Positions 16,666 to 26,194 of a stretch of DNA of 64,000 nucleotides are shown one piece after another. Numbering within the stretch: the stretch's first letter is position 1; every line of letters starts with the position of its first letter. The position numbers were made by a program, and so were the translations under genes. This DNA is from Achromobacter sp. UMC71 (GTDB lineage Bacteria > Pseudomonadota > Gammaproteobacteria > Burkholderiales > Burkholderiaceae_B), in NCBI RefSeq assembly GCF_014170305.1, contig NZ_LZZT01000049.1:42594-106593 (forward strand), given 5' to 3'. Under the pieces are notes generated by a model. That model searched no databases and was not told the DNA's origin. It was given only the letters and a program-made list of their open reading frames with translations.

Positions 16666-18021
16666 ATGGCGACCGCCTCTACTGCATCCGTCTGGGCCAC
16701 CCCGACACGGACCACCTACACCGTGCTGTTCGTCTGCTGGCTGGCGATCCTGTTCGAAGGCTACGACGTGGGCGTGATGGGCGCGGTGCTGCCCGCCCTG
16801 GCCGACGACAAGAACTGGAACCTGACGTCGATCCAGCTGGGCATGCTGGGCAGCTATGCCTTGGCCGGCATGTTCGTCGGCTCGTTCGCGGTCGGCACGC
16901 TGTCCGACCTGCTGGGCCGCCGGCGCATGCTGCTGGCCTGCGTCACGCTGTTTTCGCTGACGATGATCGGCGCTGCCTGGGCGCCCATGCCGACGTGGTT
17001 CGCCACCTTCCGTTTCATCGGCGGCCTGGGGCTGGGCGGCGTGATTCCCGTGGCGGCGGCGCTGACCATCGAATACTCGCCGCCGGCCAAGCGCGGCTTC
17101 AACTACGGCGTGATGTATTCCGGCTATTCGCTGGGCATCCTCTGTTCGGCCGCCGTCGCCATGGCGGTGCTGCAGCACTGGGGCTGGCGCGCGGTGATCC
17201 TGGTGGGCGCCGCTCCCCTGCTGCTGGTGCCGCTGCTGGCCCGCCTGCTGCCCGAATCGCTCGAGTACCTGCTGGCCAAGGGCGACGAAGCCGGCGCGCG
17301 CGCCATGGCGGACCGCCTGGGCATCGCCTCGCTCGAGCCGTTCCGCCCGCGCGAGGTCACGGGCGAGAAAGCCACCTGGCGCGACGTGATGGCGGCGGTG
17401 TTCGCGCCGCGCCATCTGCGCGCCACGCTGTGTTTCTGGGGCGCGTTGTTCCTGGGCATGATGCTGGTCTATGGCCTGAACACCTGGCTGCCGCAGATCA
17501 TGCGCAAGAACGGCTACGACCTCGGTTCCAGCCTGTCGTTCCTGCTGGTGTTCAGCCTGGCCTCGGCCATCGGCGGCCTGGTGCTGGGCCAGTTCGCCGA
17601 CAAGACCGAGCCGCGCAAGATCGTGGCCCTGTTCTTCCTGGTGGGCGCCATCGGCATCTACTGCCTGACCTACAACAACCCGCTGGTGGTGAACTACCTG
17701 TGGGTGGGGCTGGCGGGCGTGGGCAGCATTTCGTCGTCGCTGATCCTGACCGGCTACCTGGCCGGCTACTACCCGGCGCATGCGCGCGGCGCGGCCACCG
17801 GCTGGGCGCTGTCGTTCGCCCGCATCGGCGCCATGAGCGGCCCCATCGTCGGCGGCTACCTGGCCGGGCTGCAGTTGCCGCTGGCCTGGAACTTCATCGC
17901 CTTCTCGTGCGCGGCCGTGCTGGCGGCGATGTTCGTGATCCTGATCCCCGGCCGCTACGCGGGCGGACCGCAGGCGCAACAGGCGCCGGCTTCGCAGGCC
18001 CTGCAGCAGCAACGTCCCTGA
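16666..18021 (+). CDS. MFS transporter, aromatic acid:H+ symporter-like
   Basis: A 451-residue major facilitator protein with 12 predicted membrane helices. The first helix contains FEGYDVGVMGAVLPAL, the acidic motif typical of the AAHS group (PcaK, BenK, MhpT). The loop between helices 2 and 3 has GTLSDLLGRRRML, matching the MFS G-x-x-x-D-R-x-G-R-R motif, and the second half repeats it (GQFADKTEPRK). The group imports aromatic or other small organic acids with protons. It is a single gene between tRNA-Pro and the convergent pst operon; no enzyme for a matching substrate is adjacent. Confidence 0.88.
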   Translation: MATASTASVWATPTRTTYTVLFVCWLAILFEGYDVGVMGAVLPALADDKNWNLTSIQLGMLGSYALAGMFVGSFAVGTLSDLLGRRRMLLACVTLFSLTMIGAAWAPMPTWFATFRFIGGLGLGGVIPVAAALTIEYSPPAKRGFNYGVMYSGYSLGILCSAAVAMAVLQHWGWRAVILVGAAPLLLVPLLARLLPESLEYLLAKGDEAGARAMADRLGIASLEPFRPREVTGEKATWRDVMAAVFAPRHLRATLCFWGALFLGMMLVYGLNTWLPQIMRKNGYDLGSSLSFLLVFSLASAIGGLVLGQFADKTEPRKIVALFFLVGAIGIYCLTYNNPLVVNYLWVGLAGVGSISSSLILTGYLAGYYPAHARGAATGWALSFARIGAMSGPIVGGYLAGLQLPLAWNFIAFSCAAVLAAMFVILIPGRYAGGPQAQQAPASQALQQQRP

Positions 18022-18039
18022 GCCGCCACGCCAATGACA

Positions 18040-18064
18040 ACGGCGCGCCTTGCGGGCGCGCCGT
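18040..18064. terminator. GC-rich hairpin between convergent MFS and pstB genes
   Basis: A 10-bp perfect stem (ACGGCGCGCC with its complement) and a TTGCG loop lie between the convergent MFS and pstB genes. No T-run follows, so it is a probable transcript end rather than a classic intrinsic terminator. Confidence 0.55.
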
Positions 18065-18095
18065 CGATGTCCCAGCCAGCCGGGCCGGGTCTGCC

Positions 18096-18872
18096 TCAGC
18101 CGAAACGGCCGGTGATGTAGTCTTCGGTTTCCTTGCGCGACGGCTTCACGAAGATCTGGTCGGTCTGGCCGAATTCCATCAGTTCGCCCAGGTACATGTA
18201 GGCCGTGTAATCCGAGCAGCGGGCGGCCTGTTGCATGTTGTGGGTCACGATGACGACGGTGTAGTCGTTCTTCAGTTCGGCGATCAGTTCTTCGATCTTG
18301 GCGGTCGAGATCGGGTCCAGCGCCGAACACGGTTCGTCCAGCAGCAGCACTTCCGGCTTGATGGCCACGCCGCGGGCGATGCACAGGCGCTGCTGCTGCC
18401 CGCCCGACAGGCTGTTGCCGCTCTGGTGCAGCTTGTCCTTCACTTCGTTCCAGAGCGCGGCCTTGCTCAGCGCCCACTCCACACGCTCGTCCATCTCGCC
18501 CTTGGACAGGCGCTCGAACAGACGCACGCCGAAGGCGATGTTGTCGTAGATGCTCATGGGAAACGGCGTGGGCTTCTGGAACACCATGCCGACCTTGGCG
18601 CGGATCAGCGAAATATCGGTCTTGGCGGTCAGCAGGTTCTCGCCGTCCAGGATGATTTCGCCTTCGGCGCGCTGGCCCGGGTACAGCTCGAACATGCGGT
18701 TGAAGGTGCGCAGCAGCGTCGACTTGCCGCAGCCCGACGGGCCGATGAAGGCGGTGACCTTCTTCTCCTGGATCGACATGTTCACATTGCGGATCGCATG
18801 GAACTTGCCGTAGTAGAAGTTCAGGTTCTTGACCTCGATCTTGTTCTTGACGGCGGTAGCGGTGTTTTCCAT
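18096..18872 (-). CDS. pstB: phosphate ABC importer ATP-binding protein PstB
   Basis: A 258-residue ATPase with Walker [10 protein letters not shown], the PstB-specific [17 protein letters not shown] segment, Q-loop [14 protein letters not shown], signature LSGGQQQRL and Walker [13 protein letters not shown]. It powers high-affinity phosphate uptake with PstA and PstC. It is the last gene of the leftward pstSCAB operon. No phoU follows: the next gene downstream is the convergent MFS transporter. Confidence 0.97.
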   Translation of the reverse strand: MENTATAVKNKIEVKNLNFYYGKFHAIRNVNMSIQEKKVTAFIGPSGCGKSTLLRTFNRMFELYPGQRAEGEIILDGENLLTAKTDISLIRAKVGMVFQKPTPFPMSIYDNIAFGVRLFERLSKGEMDERVEWALSKAALWNEVKDKLHQSGNSLSGGQQQRLCIARGVAIKPEVLLLDEPCSALDPISTAKIEELIAELKNDYTVVIVTHNMQQAARCSDYTAYMYLGELMEFGQTDQIFVKPSRKETEDYITGRFG

Positions 18873-18919
18873 TTGGTTTCCCTAGGTCCGGCGCGTCTGG
18901 CGCGCCGGCAAAGCGATCT

Positions 18920-19774
18920 TTACTTGCGGAACATGTTGCGGGCGATGATGTTGATGCCCAGCACCAGCAGCGTAATCAGGGTAGCCCCGGCCCAGGCCAG
19001 GTCGTTCCAATCCTTGAAGGGGCTGGCGGCGTATTGGTAGATCACGACCGGCAGGTTGGCCATCGGGCCGTTCATGTTGGTCGACATGAACTGGTTCGAC
19101 AGCGCCGTGAACAGCAGCGGCGCGGTTTCACCCGAGATACGGGCAATCGCCAGCAGCACGCCGGTGATGATGCCGGTCTTGGCGGCGCGATAGCACACCA
19201 GCGTGATCATGCGCCACTTGGGGCAGCCCAGCGCCGCCGCGGCTTCGCGCAGGCTGTTGGGCACCAGCAGTAGCATGTTGTCGGTGGTGCGCACCACCAC
19301 CGGGATCACCAGAATGGACAGCGCGATGGCGCCGGCCCAGCCGGAATAGTGCCCCACCTGCGCCACGTACACGGCATAGATGAACAGACCGATGATGATG
19401 GACGGCGCCGACAGCAGCACGTCGTTCAGGAAGCGCGTGGCCGGCGCCAGCCAGCCGCGCTGGCCGTATTCGGCCAGGTAGGTGCCGGCCAGGATGCCGA
19501 CCGGCGTGCCGATCAGCGTGCCCACGCCCGCCATCATCACGCTGCCGAAGATGGCGTTGATCAGGCCGCCGGTCTGTCCCGGCGGCGGCGTGATCTCGGT
19601 GAAGAGTGTGTACGACAGCGCCGGCGCGCCCTTGGTCAGCAGTGTCAGAATGATCCAGAACAGCCAGAACAGCCCGAACACCAGCGTGCCCAGCGAGATG
19701 GTCAACATGATGCGGTTGACCACGCGGCGCCGGCGATACACGCCGTTCTGCATATTGAGTACGGATACAGCCAT
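18920..19774 (-). CDS. pstA: phosphate ABC importer permease PstA
   Basis: A 284-residue inner-membrane permease with six predicted helices, the first at about residues 23-45. The transport-family loop [30 protein letters not shown] and the [17 protein letters not shown] segment are typical of PstA. It forms the channel with PstC and lies 47 bases before pstB. Confidence 0.96.
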   Translation of the reverse strand: MAVSVLNMQNGVYRRRRVVNRIMLTISLGTLVFGLFWLFWIILTLLTKGAPALSYTLFTEITPPPGQTGGLINAIFGSVMMAGVGTLIGTPVGILAGTYLAEYGQRGWLAPATRFLNDVLLSAPSIIIGLFIYAVYVAQVGHYSGWAGAIALSILVIPVVVRTTDNMLLLVPNSLREAAAALGCPKWRMITLVCYRAAKTGIITGVLLAIARISGETAPLLFTALSNQFMSTNMNGPMANLPVVIYQYAASPFKDWNDLAWAGATLITLLVLGINIIARNMFRK

Positions 19775-19800
19775 GTTCTTTTCCTTGGGCTCGCGGCGCG

Positions 19801-20817
19801 TCAGGTTTTCTTGCCTTCGCCGGCGGACAGGCGAACCAGCAGCATCTTGGCCAGGGCCAGCACGATCGTCGTGATCAGGAACAGGATCAGGCCCAGTTCC
19901 AGCAACGCCGACTTCTGGATGCCGCCCGCTTCGTTGAATTCATTGGCCAGCGCCGAGGCGATCGAGTTGCCCGGCGAGAACAGCGAGCCGGACCACTTGA
20001 AGGCGTTGCCGATCACGAAGGTCACCGCCATGGTCTCGCCCAGCGCGCGGCCCAGGCCCAGCATGATGCCGCCGATGACGCCGGACTTGGTGAACGGCAG
20101 CACCACGCGCCACATCACTTCCCAGGTCGTGCTGCCCAGGCCGTAGGCCGATTCCTTCAGCATGGCCGGCACCAGCTCGAACACGTCGCGCATCACTGCC
20201 GCGATGAACGGGATGATCATGATCGACAGGATCAACCCGGCTGTGAAAATGCCGATGCCGAACGGCGGCCCGGCGAACATGCCGCCGATGATCGGCACGC
20301 TGCCCAGCGTGGCGATCAGGAACGGCTGCACATACTGCTGGAACACCGGCACGAAGACGAACAGGCCCCACATGCCGTAGATGATGGACGGGATGGCGGC
20401 CAGCATTTCGACCGCGGTGCCCAGGGGACGGCGCAACCAGGTCGGCGACAGTTCGGTCAGGAAGATCGCGATGCCGAACGACACCGGCACGGCGATGATC
20501 AGCGCGATGGCCGACGTCAGCAGCGTGCCGATGATGGGCACCACGGCGCCGTAGTTCTGTTTGACGGGGTCCCAGTCGTTCAGCCACAGGAACGACAGAC
20601 CGTACTTGGCCAGCGATTCGCGGCTGCCGTAGATCAGGGAGATAAGAATCGCCGCCAGCAGAATGAACACCAGGAAGGCGAACAGGCGGGTCAGGTTCTT
20701 GAACAGCGCATCCATCAGCGCGTTTTTATTTTGCTTCATAGGCGAAGGCGTGCCGGTAGTCACGGAGTCCGCCACGCTGGGCGAAAGCGGCACACTATTA
20801 TCCATTACCGCGCTCAT
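19801..20817 (-). CDS. pstC: phosphate ABC importer permease PstC
   Basis: A 338-residue permease with an N-terminal cytoplasmic stretch of about 35 residues and about six helices. The loop [31 protein letters not shown] and [16 protein letters not shown] are PstC signatures. The gene is separated from pstS by a 36-base perfect palindrome, which could separate binding-protein from permease expression. Confidence 0.96.
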   Translation of the reverse strand: MSAVMDNSVPLSPSVADSVTTGTPSPMKQNKNALMDALFKNLTRLFAFLVFILLAAILISLIYGSRESLAKYGLSFLWLNDWDPVKQNYGAVVPIIGTLLTSAIALIIAVPVSFGIAIFLTELSPTWLRRPLGTAVEMLAAIPSIIYGMWGLFVFVPVFQQYVQPFLIATLGSVPIIGGMFAGPPFGIGIFTAGLILSIMIIPFIAAVMRDVFELVPAMLKESAYGLGSTTWEVMWRVVLPFTKSGVIGGIMLGLGRALGETMAVTFVIGNAFKWSGSLFSPGNSIASALANEFNEAGGIQKSALLELGLILFLITTIVLALAKMLLVRLSAGEGKKT

Positions 20818-20871
20818 GGATGGACTTTCCTTAGGAAACCTGGGGGGAAACTACGAGAGGATCCGGGAGAC

Positions 20872-20907
20872 CCGCCTCGGCGTCCGGATATCCGGACGCC
20901 GAGGCGG
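20872..20907 (-). promoter_or_regulatory. 36-base perfect palindrome between pstS and pstC
   Basis: CCGCCTCGGCGTCCGGAT followed by its exact reverse complement would form an 18-bp stem in the pst mRNA, 48 bases after the pstS stop. Such stem-loops after binding-protein genes commonly stabilise the upstream message or partly stop transcription, giving more binding protein than permease. No T-run follows. Confidence 0.75.
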
Positions 20908-20954
20908 CGGGCAGATCCCGGCGCGGGGCGATGCCGCCGCGCCGGGGTTCCGCT

Positions 20955-21995
20955 TTACTTCCAGACGGCCTTGCCGTCGGCTGCCTTGACTTCGCCCCAA
21001 GCGGCGCGAATTTCCTTGGTCACGGCTTCCGGCAGCGGCACGTAGTCCAGGGCTTCAGCCGACTTGGCGCCATTCTTGAAGGCCCAGTCGAAGAATTCCA
21101 GGACAGCGCGGCCTTGGGCGGGCTTGTCTTGCGACTTGTGGATCAGGATGAACGTCGCGGCGGTCACGGGCCAGGAATCGGCGCCCGGCTCGTCGGTCAG
21201 CACCACGCCCATGCCAGGCGCGCTCTTCCAGTCAGCGTTGGCGGCAGCAGCGGCGAAGGCCTTCTGCTCCGGCTGGACGAACTTGCCATCTTTGTTCTGC
21301 AGCTGCGTCCAGGCCAGCTTGTTCTGCTTGGCGTAGGCGTATTCCACGTAGCCGATCGAGTTCTTCAGCTGGCCGACGTAGGCGGCGACGCCTTCGTTAC
21401 CCTTGCCGCCTTGACCCACGGGCCACTTGACGGCCTTGCCTTCACCGACTTGTTCCTTCCACTCCGGCGAGACCTTGGACAGGTAGTTGGTCCAGCCGAA
21501 GGTGGTGCCCGAGCCGTCCGAACGGTGCACGACGATGATGTCGGCCGACGGCAGCTTCAGATCCGGGTTCAGCGCCTTGATGGCGGCGTCATCCCACTTC
21601 TTGACCTTGCCCAGGAAGATTTCGGCCAGGACCTTGCCCGACAGCTTCAGCTTGCCCGGTTCGATGCCGTCGATGTTCACCACGGCCACGGTGCCGCCGA
21701 TGACGGCCGGGAACTGCAGCAGACCGTTCTTGTCCAGGTCGGCTGCCTTCATGGGATCGTCCGAGGCGCCGAAATCGACGGTCTTGGCGATGATTTGTTG
21801 CTGGCCGCCGCCCGAACCGATCGACTGGTAGTTGACCGCGTTGTTGGTGGCTGCCTTGTAGTCCGACGCCCACTTGGCGTAGACCGGGTACGGGAACGAT
21901 GCGCCGGCGCCGGTCACATCGGCGGCCTGGACGGCAAACACGGCGGCGCTCAGCGCGACACCCAGGGAAACTTGTTTGAAGACACGTTTGAACAT
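20955..21995 (-). CDS. pstS: periplasmic phosphate-binding protein PstS
   Basis: A 346-residue secreted protein. The signal peptide ends VFAVQA near residue 24 and is followed by ADVTGAGASFPYPVYAKWASDY, the PstS N-terminus. IGSGGGQQQI, VDFGASDDPM and HRSDGSGTTFGWTNYLS are the phosphate-contacting loops. It captures phosphate for PstCAB. A near-consensus PHO box lies 88 bases upstream, so induction by PhoB on phosphate starvation is expected. Confidence 0.97.
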   Translation of the reverse strand: MFKRVFKQVSLGVALSAAVFAVQAADVTGAGASFPYPVYAKWASDYKAATNNAVNYQSIGSGGGQQQIIAKTVDFGASDDPMKAADLDKNGLLQFPAVIGGTVAVVNIDGIEPGKLKLSGKVLAEIFLGKVKKWDDAAIKALNPDLKLPSADIIVVHRSDGSGTTFGWTNYLSKVSPEWKEQVGEGKAVKWPVGQGGKGNEGVAAYVGQLKNSIGYVEYAYAKQNKLAWTQLQNKDGKFVQPEQKAFAAAAANADWKSAPGMGVVLTDEPGADSWPVTAATFILIHKSQDKPAQGRAVLEFFDWAFKNGAKSAEALDYVPLPEAVTKEIRAAWGEVKAADGKAVWK

Positions 21996-22082
21996 CTTGG
22001 TTCCTTCTGTGCTCGTTAGAGGAGTCTTGGCAGGCTTTCTACTGCCTGTCTTTCAGCGACCCTCGCATCTTAGAAGTCCAAC

Positions 22083-22100
22083 GTGACAAGATAGTGACAG
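22083..22100 (-). promoter_or_regulatory. PHO box upstream of pstS
   Basis: On the minus strand CTGTCACTATCTTGTCAC matches the PhoB direct-repeat consensus (CTGTCAT-A/T-rich-CTGTCAC): both TGTCA half-repeats are intact at 11-base spacing. It lies 88 bases before the pstS ATG. Confidence 0.88.
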
Positions 22101-22117
22101 TCACAATCCCCCCCCCG

Positions 22118-22299
22118 GAGCGCTGCGCGCTTCCCCCCCAGGGGGGCGCCGGTGGCGGACCGGCGGAGCCGGATCCGCGCGGCCTTGCTTGGAAGGGGTT
22201 GCCTCGAAAGCGGGGTTTTGCTTGCGGAGAGGAATACCCTCCGAGCGCTGCGCGCTTCCCCCCAAGGGGCGCCGTGCCTCGAAGGCGGGGTTTTGCTTG
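22118..22299. repeat. two pairs of short direct repeats
   Basis: GAGCGCTGCGCGCTTCCCCC occurs at 22118 and again at 22243. A 24-base unit beginning GCCTCGAA and ending GGTTTTGCTTG occurs at 22201 and 22276 with one mismatch. The interleaved A-B-A-B layout suggests a short dispersed intergenic element that has been duplicated here. It carries no open frame of its own. Confidence 0.75.
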
Positions 22300-22352
22300 T
22301 GGGAAATGGGGGCGGATAGGGGCTAAGGGACAGATCCCCTGCCCCGCCGGGG

Positions 22353-24440
22353 CTAGACGCCCAGCTTCTGCATCAGGTACTGATGCAGGTTGAAAGGTTC
22401 GCGGCGGCTCTTTACGCGGGTGTAGTCGCCGTCGGCCTGTTGCTGCCAGGCCAGTTGATTGTCGCGCAGGGCAAAGGTGAAGGCTTCGTCGATGACGCGC
22501 TTCTTGAGCGTCTTGTCATAGATCGGGAAGGCGATTTCCACCCGGCGGAAGAAATTGCGGTCCATCCAGTCGGCGGACGACAGGTAGACGGTTTCCTCGC
22601 CGTCGGCGTAGAAATAGAAGACGCGGGAATGCTCCAGGAAGCGGCCCACGATGGAACGCACCCGGATGTTCTCGGACAAGCCCGGCACGCCCGCCCGCAG
22701 CGCGCAGACGCCGCGCACGATCAGGTCGATCTTCACGCCGGCCTGGCTGGCCTTGTAGAGTTCTTCGATGATCTGCTCTTCCAGCAGCGAGTTCATCTTG
22801 GCCATGATGCGCGAGCGCTTGCCCGCCTTGGCCGCCCGCGCCTCGGCGCGGATCAGTGACACCATGCCTTCGTGCATGGTGAACGGCGACTGCATCAGCG
22901 CCTTGAGCGAGCGGCGCGCGCCCAGGCCGGTCAGTTGCGCGAACACCTTGTCCATGTCCTCGCACAGCTTGGGGTCGGCGGTCAGCAGGCCGAAATCGGT
23001 GTACAGGCGCGCGGTGCGCGGGTGATAGTTGCCCGTGCCCAGGTGCGCGTAGCGGCGCAGGCGGCCCTTTTCGCGCCGCAGCACCACGGCCATCTTGGCG
23101 TGCGTCTTGTGCGCCACCACGCCGTAAACGACGTGGGCGCCCACCTCTTCCAGCTTGGAGGCCCAGTTGATGTTGGTCTGCTCGTCAAAGCGCGCCATCA
23201 GCTCCACCACCACCGTCACTTCCTTGCCGGCGCGCGCGGCGGCCAGCAGGATCTTCATCAGCTCGGAATCCTCGCCGGTGCGGTAGATGGTCTGCTTGAT
23301 GGCCATCACGTCCGGATCCAGCGCCGCGGCGGTCAGGAAATCGATGACGGGCTGGAACGACTGGTACGGATGGTGCAGCAGGCGGTCTTGTTCGGCCACC
23401 GCCTCGAACAGGTCGGACGGCTTGTCGCCGACCCGGTCGAACGGCGCCGGCAGCGGCGCGCGGTAGTCAGGGAACAACAGATCCGGGCGGTCGGGCGAAT
23501 TGCACAGCTGCATCAGGCGCGACAGGTTGACCGGGCCCGGCACGCGGTAGGTGTCCTCGGCCTTGAGCGAGAATTCGCGCTGCAGGAAGGTTTCCAGCTC
23601 GACCGGCGTCAGCTTGTCGATTTCCAGCCGCACCGCGGCGCCGAAATTGCGCTGCGACAATTCGCCCTGCAGGGCGTGGCGCAGGTTGGTGACTTCTTCC
23701 TCGTCCACGAACAGGTCGCTGTTGCGCGTCACGCGCCACTGGTAGCAACCCAGCATTTCCAGGCCCGGGAACAGCTCGCCGACGAACGCGCGCAGCAGCG
23801 AGGTCAGCAGGATGAAGCCCTCGGGGTGGCCGGACAGCTCGGGCGGCATCTTGATCAGGCGCGGCAGCGCGCGCGGCGCCTGTACCACGGCAATCGATGC
23901 CTGCCGGCCAAAGGCATCGGCCCCGGACAGCGACACGATGAAATTCAGGCTCTTGTTGTAGACCCGCGGGAACGGGTGCGCCGGATCCAGCCCAATCGGG
24001 GTCAACAGCGGCATCACGTCGCGGTTGAAGACCTCGCGCGCCCATTCCTGCTGCTCGGCATTCCACTCGGAGGCATGGTGCAGCGTAATGCCCTCGGCCT
24101 GCATGGCCGGCAGGATCTCGTCGTTGAGCAGGGCATATTGCCGCCCTACCAGCTCGTGCACCGCCTGCTGGACGTTCTCGAACGCCTGGTCCGGCGTCAT
24201 GCCGTCCGGCCCCACCAGATTGGGCGATTGGCGCTGCTGCTCTTTCAGGCTGGAAATCCGGATTTCGAAGAATTCGTCCAGATTGGAGCTGACGATACAG
24301 ACGTAGCGCAGGCGCTCGAGCAAAGGCGTCTTCGGATTTTCCGCCATCGCCAGCACGCGTTCGTTGAATTTGAGCAGCGACAACTCGCGATTCAGGAGCA
24401 AGGGCTCGGCGGGCGGGCGTGTGGTCATACCGGATTCCAT
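22353..24440 (-). CDS. ppk: polyphosphate kinase 1
   Basis: A 695-residue PPK1 with the N-terminal domain (LNRELSLLKFNERVLAMAE), head domain and two phospholipase-D-like C-terminal domains. VVAHKTHAKM contains the histidine that is autophosphorylated, and YAHLGTGNYHP and RGVCALRAGVPGLSENI are diagnostic. It makes inorganic polyphosphate from ATP, associated with the membrane. It is divergent from ppx, with a predicted PHO box between, which ties polyphosphate synthesis to phosphate starvation. Confidence 0.97.
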   Translation of the reverse strand: MESGMTTRPPAEPLLLNRELSLLKFNERVLAMAENPKTPLLERLRYVCIVSSNLDEFFEIRISSLKEQQRQSPNLVGPDGMTPDQAFENVQQAVHELVGRQYALLNDEILPAMQAEGITLHHASEWNAEQQEWAREVFNRDVMPLLTPIGLDPAHPFPRVYNKSLNFIVSLSGADAFGRQASIAVVQAPRALPRLIKMPPELSGHPEGFILLTSLLRAFVGELFPGLEMLGCYQWRVTRNSDLFVDEEEVTNLRHALQGELSQRNFGAAVRLEIDKLTPVELETFLQREFSLKAEDTYRVPGPVNLSRLMQLCNSPDRPDLLFPDYRAPLPAPFDRVGDKPSDLFEAVAEQDRLLHHPYQSFQPVIDFLTAAALDPDVMAIKQTIYRTGEDSELMKILLAAARAGKEVTVVVELMARFDEQTNINWASKLEEVGAHVVYGVVAHKTHAKMAVVLRREKGRLRRYAHLGTGNYHPRTARLYTDFGLLTADPKLCEDMDKVFAQLTGLGARRSLKALMQSPFTMHEGMVSLIRAEARAAKAGKRSRIMAKMNSLLEEQIIEELYKASQAGVKIDLIVRGVCALRAGVPGLSENIRVRSIVGRFLEHSRVFYFYADGEETVYLSSADWMDRNFFRRVEIAFPIYDKTLKKRVIDEAFTFALRDNQLAWQQQADGDYTRVKSRREPFNLHQYLMQKLGV

Positions 24441-24474
24441 ACGTAGGGAGAGCGTGGAGTTTTACTGCAAAAGG

Positions 24475-24492
24475 GTGACGGTTCTATGACAC
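24475..24492 (-). promoter_or_regulatory. PHO box upstream of ppk
   Basis: On the minus strand GTGTCATAGAACCGTCAC fits the two-repeat PHO-box pattern (TGTCATA and GTCAC at the right spacing), 35 bases before the ppk ATG. It is slightly weaker than the pstS box but in the expected orientation. Confidence 0.72.
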
Positions 24493-24610
24493 TGCGCCAA
24501 ATGCGTAGCGTACGACAAAACCGGGACGCATAGCGCCCCCGTCCGCCCGCGCCAAGCAGTTGTTCCATAAGAGAAAACCCGCAGCGGACGGCGCTGTCAT
24601 ATGGGGTCTC

Positions 24611-24616
24611 TATAAT
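24611..24616 (+). promoter_or_regulatory. -10 element of ppx
   Basis: A perfect TATAAT lies 34 bases before the ppx ATG. No good -35 box is visible at 16-18 bases. Transcription from here would begin downstream of an earlier in-frame ATG at 24560, which supports translation from 24650. Confidence 0.6.
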
Positions 24617-24649
24617 CAGGCCACCTCAAAGCCAATATTGACGAGCCGC

Positions 24650-26137
24650 ATGGATCAACTTCTGGCCGCCGTGGACCTCGGGTCCAACAGCTTCCGCCTC
24701 TCCATCGGACGCATCGTTCAGCAGGACGGTACGCCCCAGATCTACCAGATTGATCGCCTCAAGGAAACCGTCCGGCTCGCCGCCGGCCTGGACGCCGAAA
24801 AGCGTCTCGGCGACGACGCCATCGAGCGGGCCATCGCCGTGCTGGAACGTTTCGGCGACCGCCTGCGCAGCTTCCACCCGAACCGGGTGCGGGCCGTGGC
24901 GACGAACACGTTCCGGGTCGCGCGCAACACCCGCGACTTCCTGCCCCGGGCCGAAGCCGCCCTGGGCTTCCCGATCGAAGTCATCGCCGGCCGCGAAGAG
25001 GCTCGCCTGATCTTCTCGGGCGTGGTCCACACCCTGCCCCCGTCGCCCAACAAGCGCCTGGTGATCGACATCGGCGGCGGCTCCACCGAAGTCATCATCG
25101 GCAAGGGCCACGAACCCGGGCTGATGTCGTCGCTGTACATGGGTTGCGTCAGCTACAGCCGCCAGTTCTTCTCGGACGGCATCGTCGATGCCCACCAGAT
25201 GAAGCTGGCCGAACTGGCCGCCCGCCGCGAAATCGAAGTCATCGCCAAGCAGTACCGCAAGACCGGCTGGAAGGAAGCCTACGGCTCGTCGGGCACGGCC
25301 AAGGCGCTGTTCGCCATCCTGACCGAAGGCGGCCTGTCCGACCGCGGCATCACCCGCGCCGGCCTGAGCAAGCTGAAAGACCGCATCGTGCGCGCCGGCC
25401 GGGTGATCCCGTCCGAGCTGCCCGGCATCAAGGTCGAGCGCGCCGACGTGCTGCCCGGCGGGCTGGCCATCATGAGCGCGCTGTTCGACGAGCTGGGCAT
25501 CGATGTCATGCACACCGGCGACGGCGCCTTGCGCCTGGGCGTGCTGTATGACCTGCTGGGCCGCGACGACGAGCACGACAAGCGCGACGAGTCGGTGCGC
25601 CAGTTCATGAAGCGCTATCACGTCGACGTCAACCAGGCCCGCCGCGTCCACCACGCCGCGCTCAGTCTGTTCGACGCGATGATGCCCGAAGGCCCGGAAC
25701 GCACCGAATTGCGCGTGGCGCTGGGCTGGGCCGCCGATCTGCACGAAGTCGGCCTGTCCATCGCCCACAACGCGTATCACAAGCACACTGCCTACGTGCT
25801 GGAAAACGCCGACATGCCCGGCTTCTCACGCGCGGACCAGCAATTGCTGGCGCTGCTCGCGCTGGGCCATCAAGGCAAGCTGGGCAAGCTCGAACCGCTG
25901 GTTCGCACGCGCGCCCAATGGATGGCCATCCTGAGCCTGCGCCTGGCGGTGCTGCTGTTCCGCCGCCGCGGCGAAATCGAACCCCTGCCCCTGACGGCCT
26001 CGGTGCGCAATGATTCGATCGTGGTGCGCGTCAGCCGCGATTGGCTCGCGCAGCATCCGCTCAGCGACTTCACGCTGCGCGCGGAAGAAGCCGAGTGGTC
26101 GAAGGTGGGATTCTCGTTCGAACTGCTGGAATTTTGA
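24650..26137 (+). CDS. ppx: exopolyphosphatase, Ppx/GppA family
   Basis: A 495-residue protein of the actin-like ATPase superfamily. The N-terminus LLAAVDLGSNSFRLSIG is the phosphate-1 loop, VIDIGGGSTEVIIG the phosphate-2 loop, and a C-terminal HD-like helical domain follows from about residue 310. It removes terminal phosphates from polyphosphate and may also hydrolyse pppGpp. It is divergent from ppk. The ATG at 24650 gives the family's normal N-terminus. Confidence 0.93.
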   Translation: MDQLLAAVDLGSNSFRLSIGRIVQQDGTPQIYQIDRLKETVRLAAGLDAEKRLGDDAIERAIAVLERFGDRLRSFHPNRVRAVATNTFRVARNTRDFLPRAEAALGFPIEVIAGREEARLIFSGVVHTLPPSPNKRLVIDIGGGSTEVIIGKGHEPGLMSSLYMGCVSYSRQFFSDGIVDAHQMKLAELAARREIEVIAKQYRKTGWKEAYGSSGTAKALFAILTEGGLSDRGITRAGLSKLKDRIVRAGRVIPSELPGIKVERADVLPGGLAIMSALFDELGIDVMHTGDGALRLGVLYDLLGRDDEHDKRDESVRQFMKRYHVDVNQARRVHHAALSLFDAMMPEGPERTELRVALGWAADLHEVGLSIAHNAYHKHTAYVLENADMPGFSRADQQLLALLALGHQGKLGKLEPLVRTRAQWMAILSLRLAVLLFRRRGEIEPLPLTASVRNDSIVVRVSRDWLAQHPLSDFTLRAEEAEWSKVGFSFELLEF

Positions 26138-26194
26138 TGCCGGCCGCGGCCGGGGCCACGCCCCGGCCGTGCTGCCCAAGATCAGCCGGCAATG

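Larger units (their letters stand above)
21996..22352. other. pstS-ppk intergenic region with short dispersed repeats
   Basis: The 357 bases hold the pstS promoter region next to pstS and a GC-rich repeat block between 22117 and 22302. No gene is supported; an open frame at 22094-22393 is repeat sequence. ppk, transcribed the same way, ends at 22353. Confidence 0.7.

Noticed and set aside
16606..18477. A 623-codon frame opposite the MFS gene and crossing pstB
   Set aside because: It covers parts of two real genes and carries only low-complexity Arg/Gln/His sequence.
22872..24446. A 524-codon open frame opposite ppk
   Set aside because: Antisense shadow of ppk with no recognisable domain; ppk motifs are complete.
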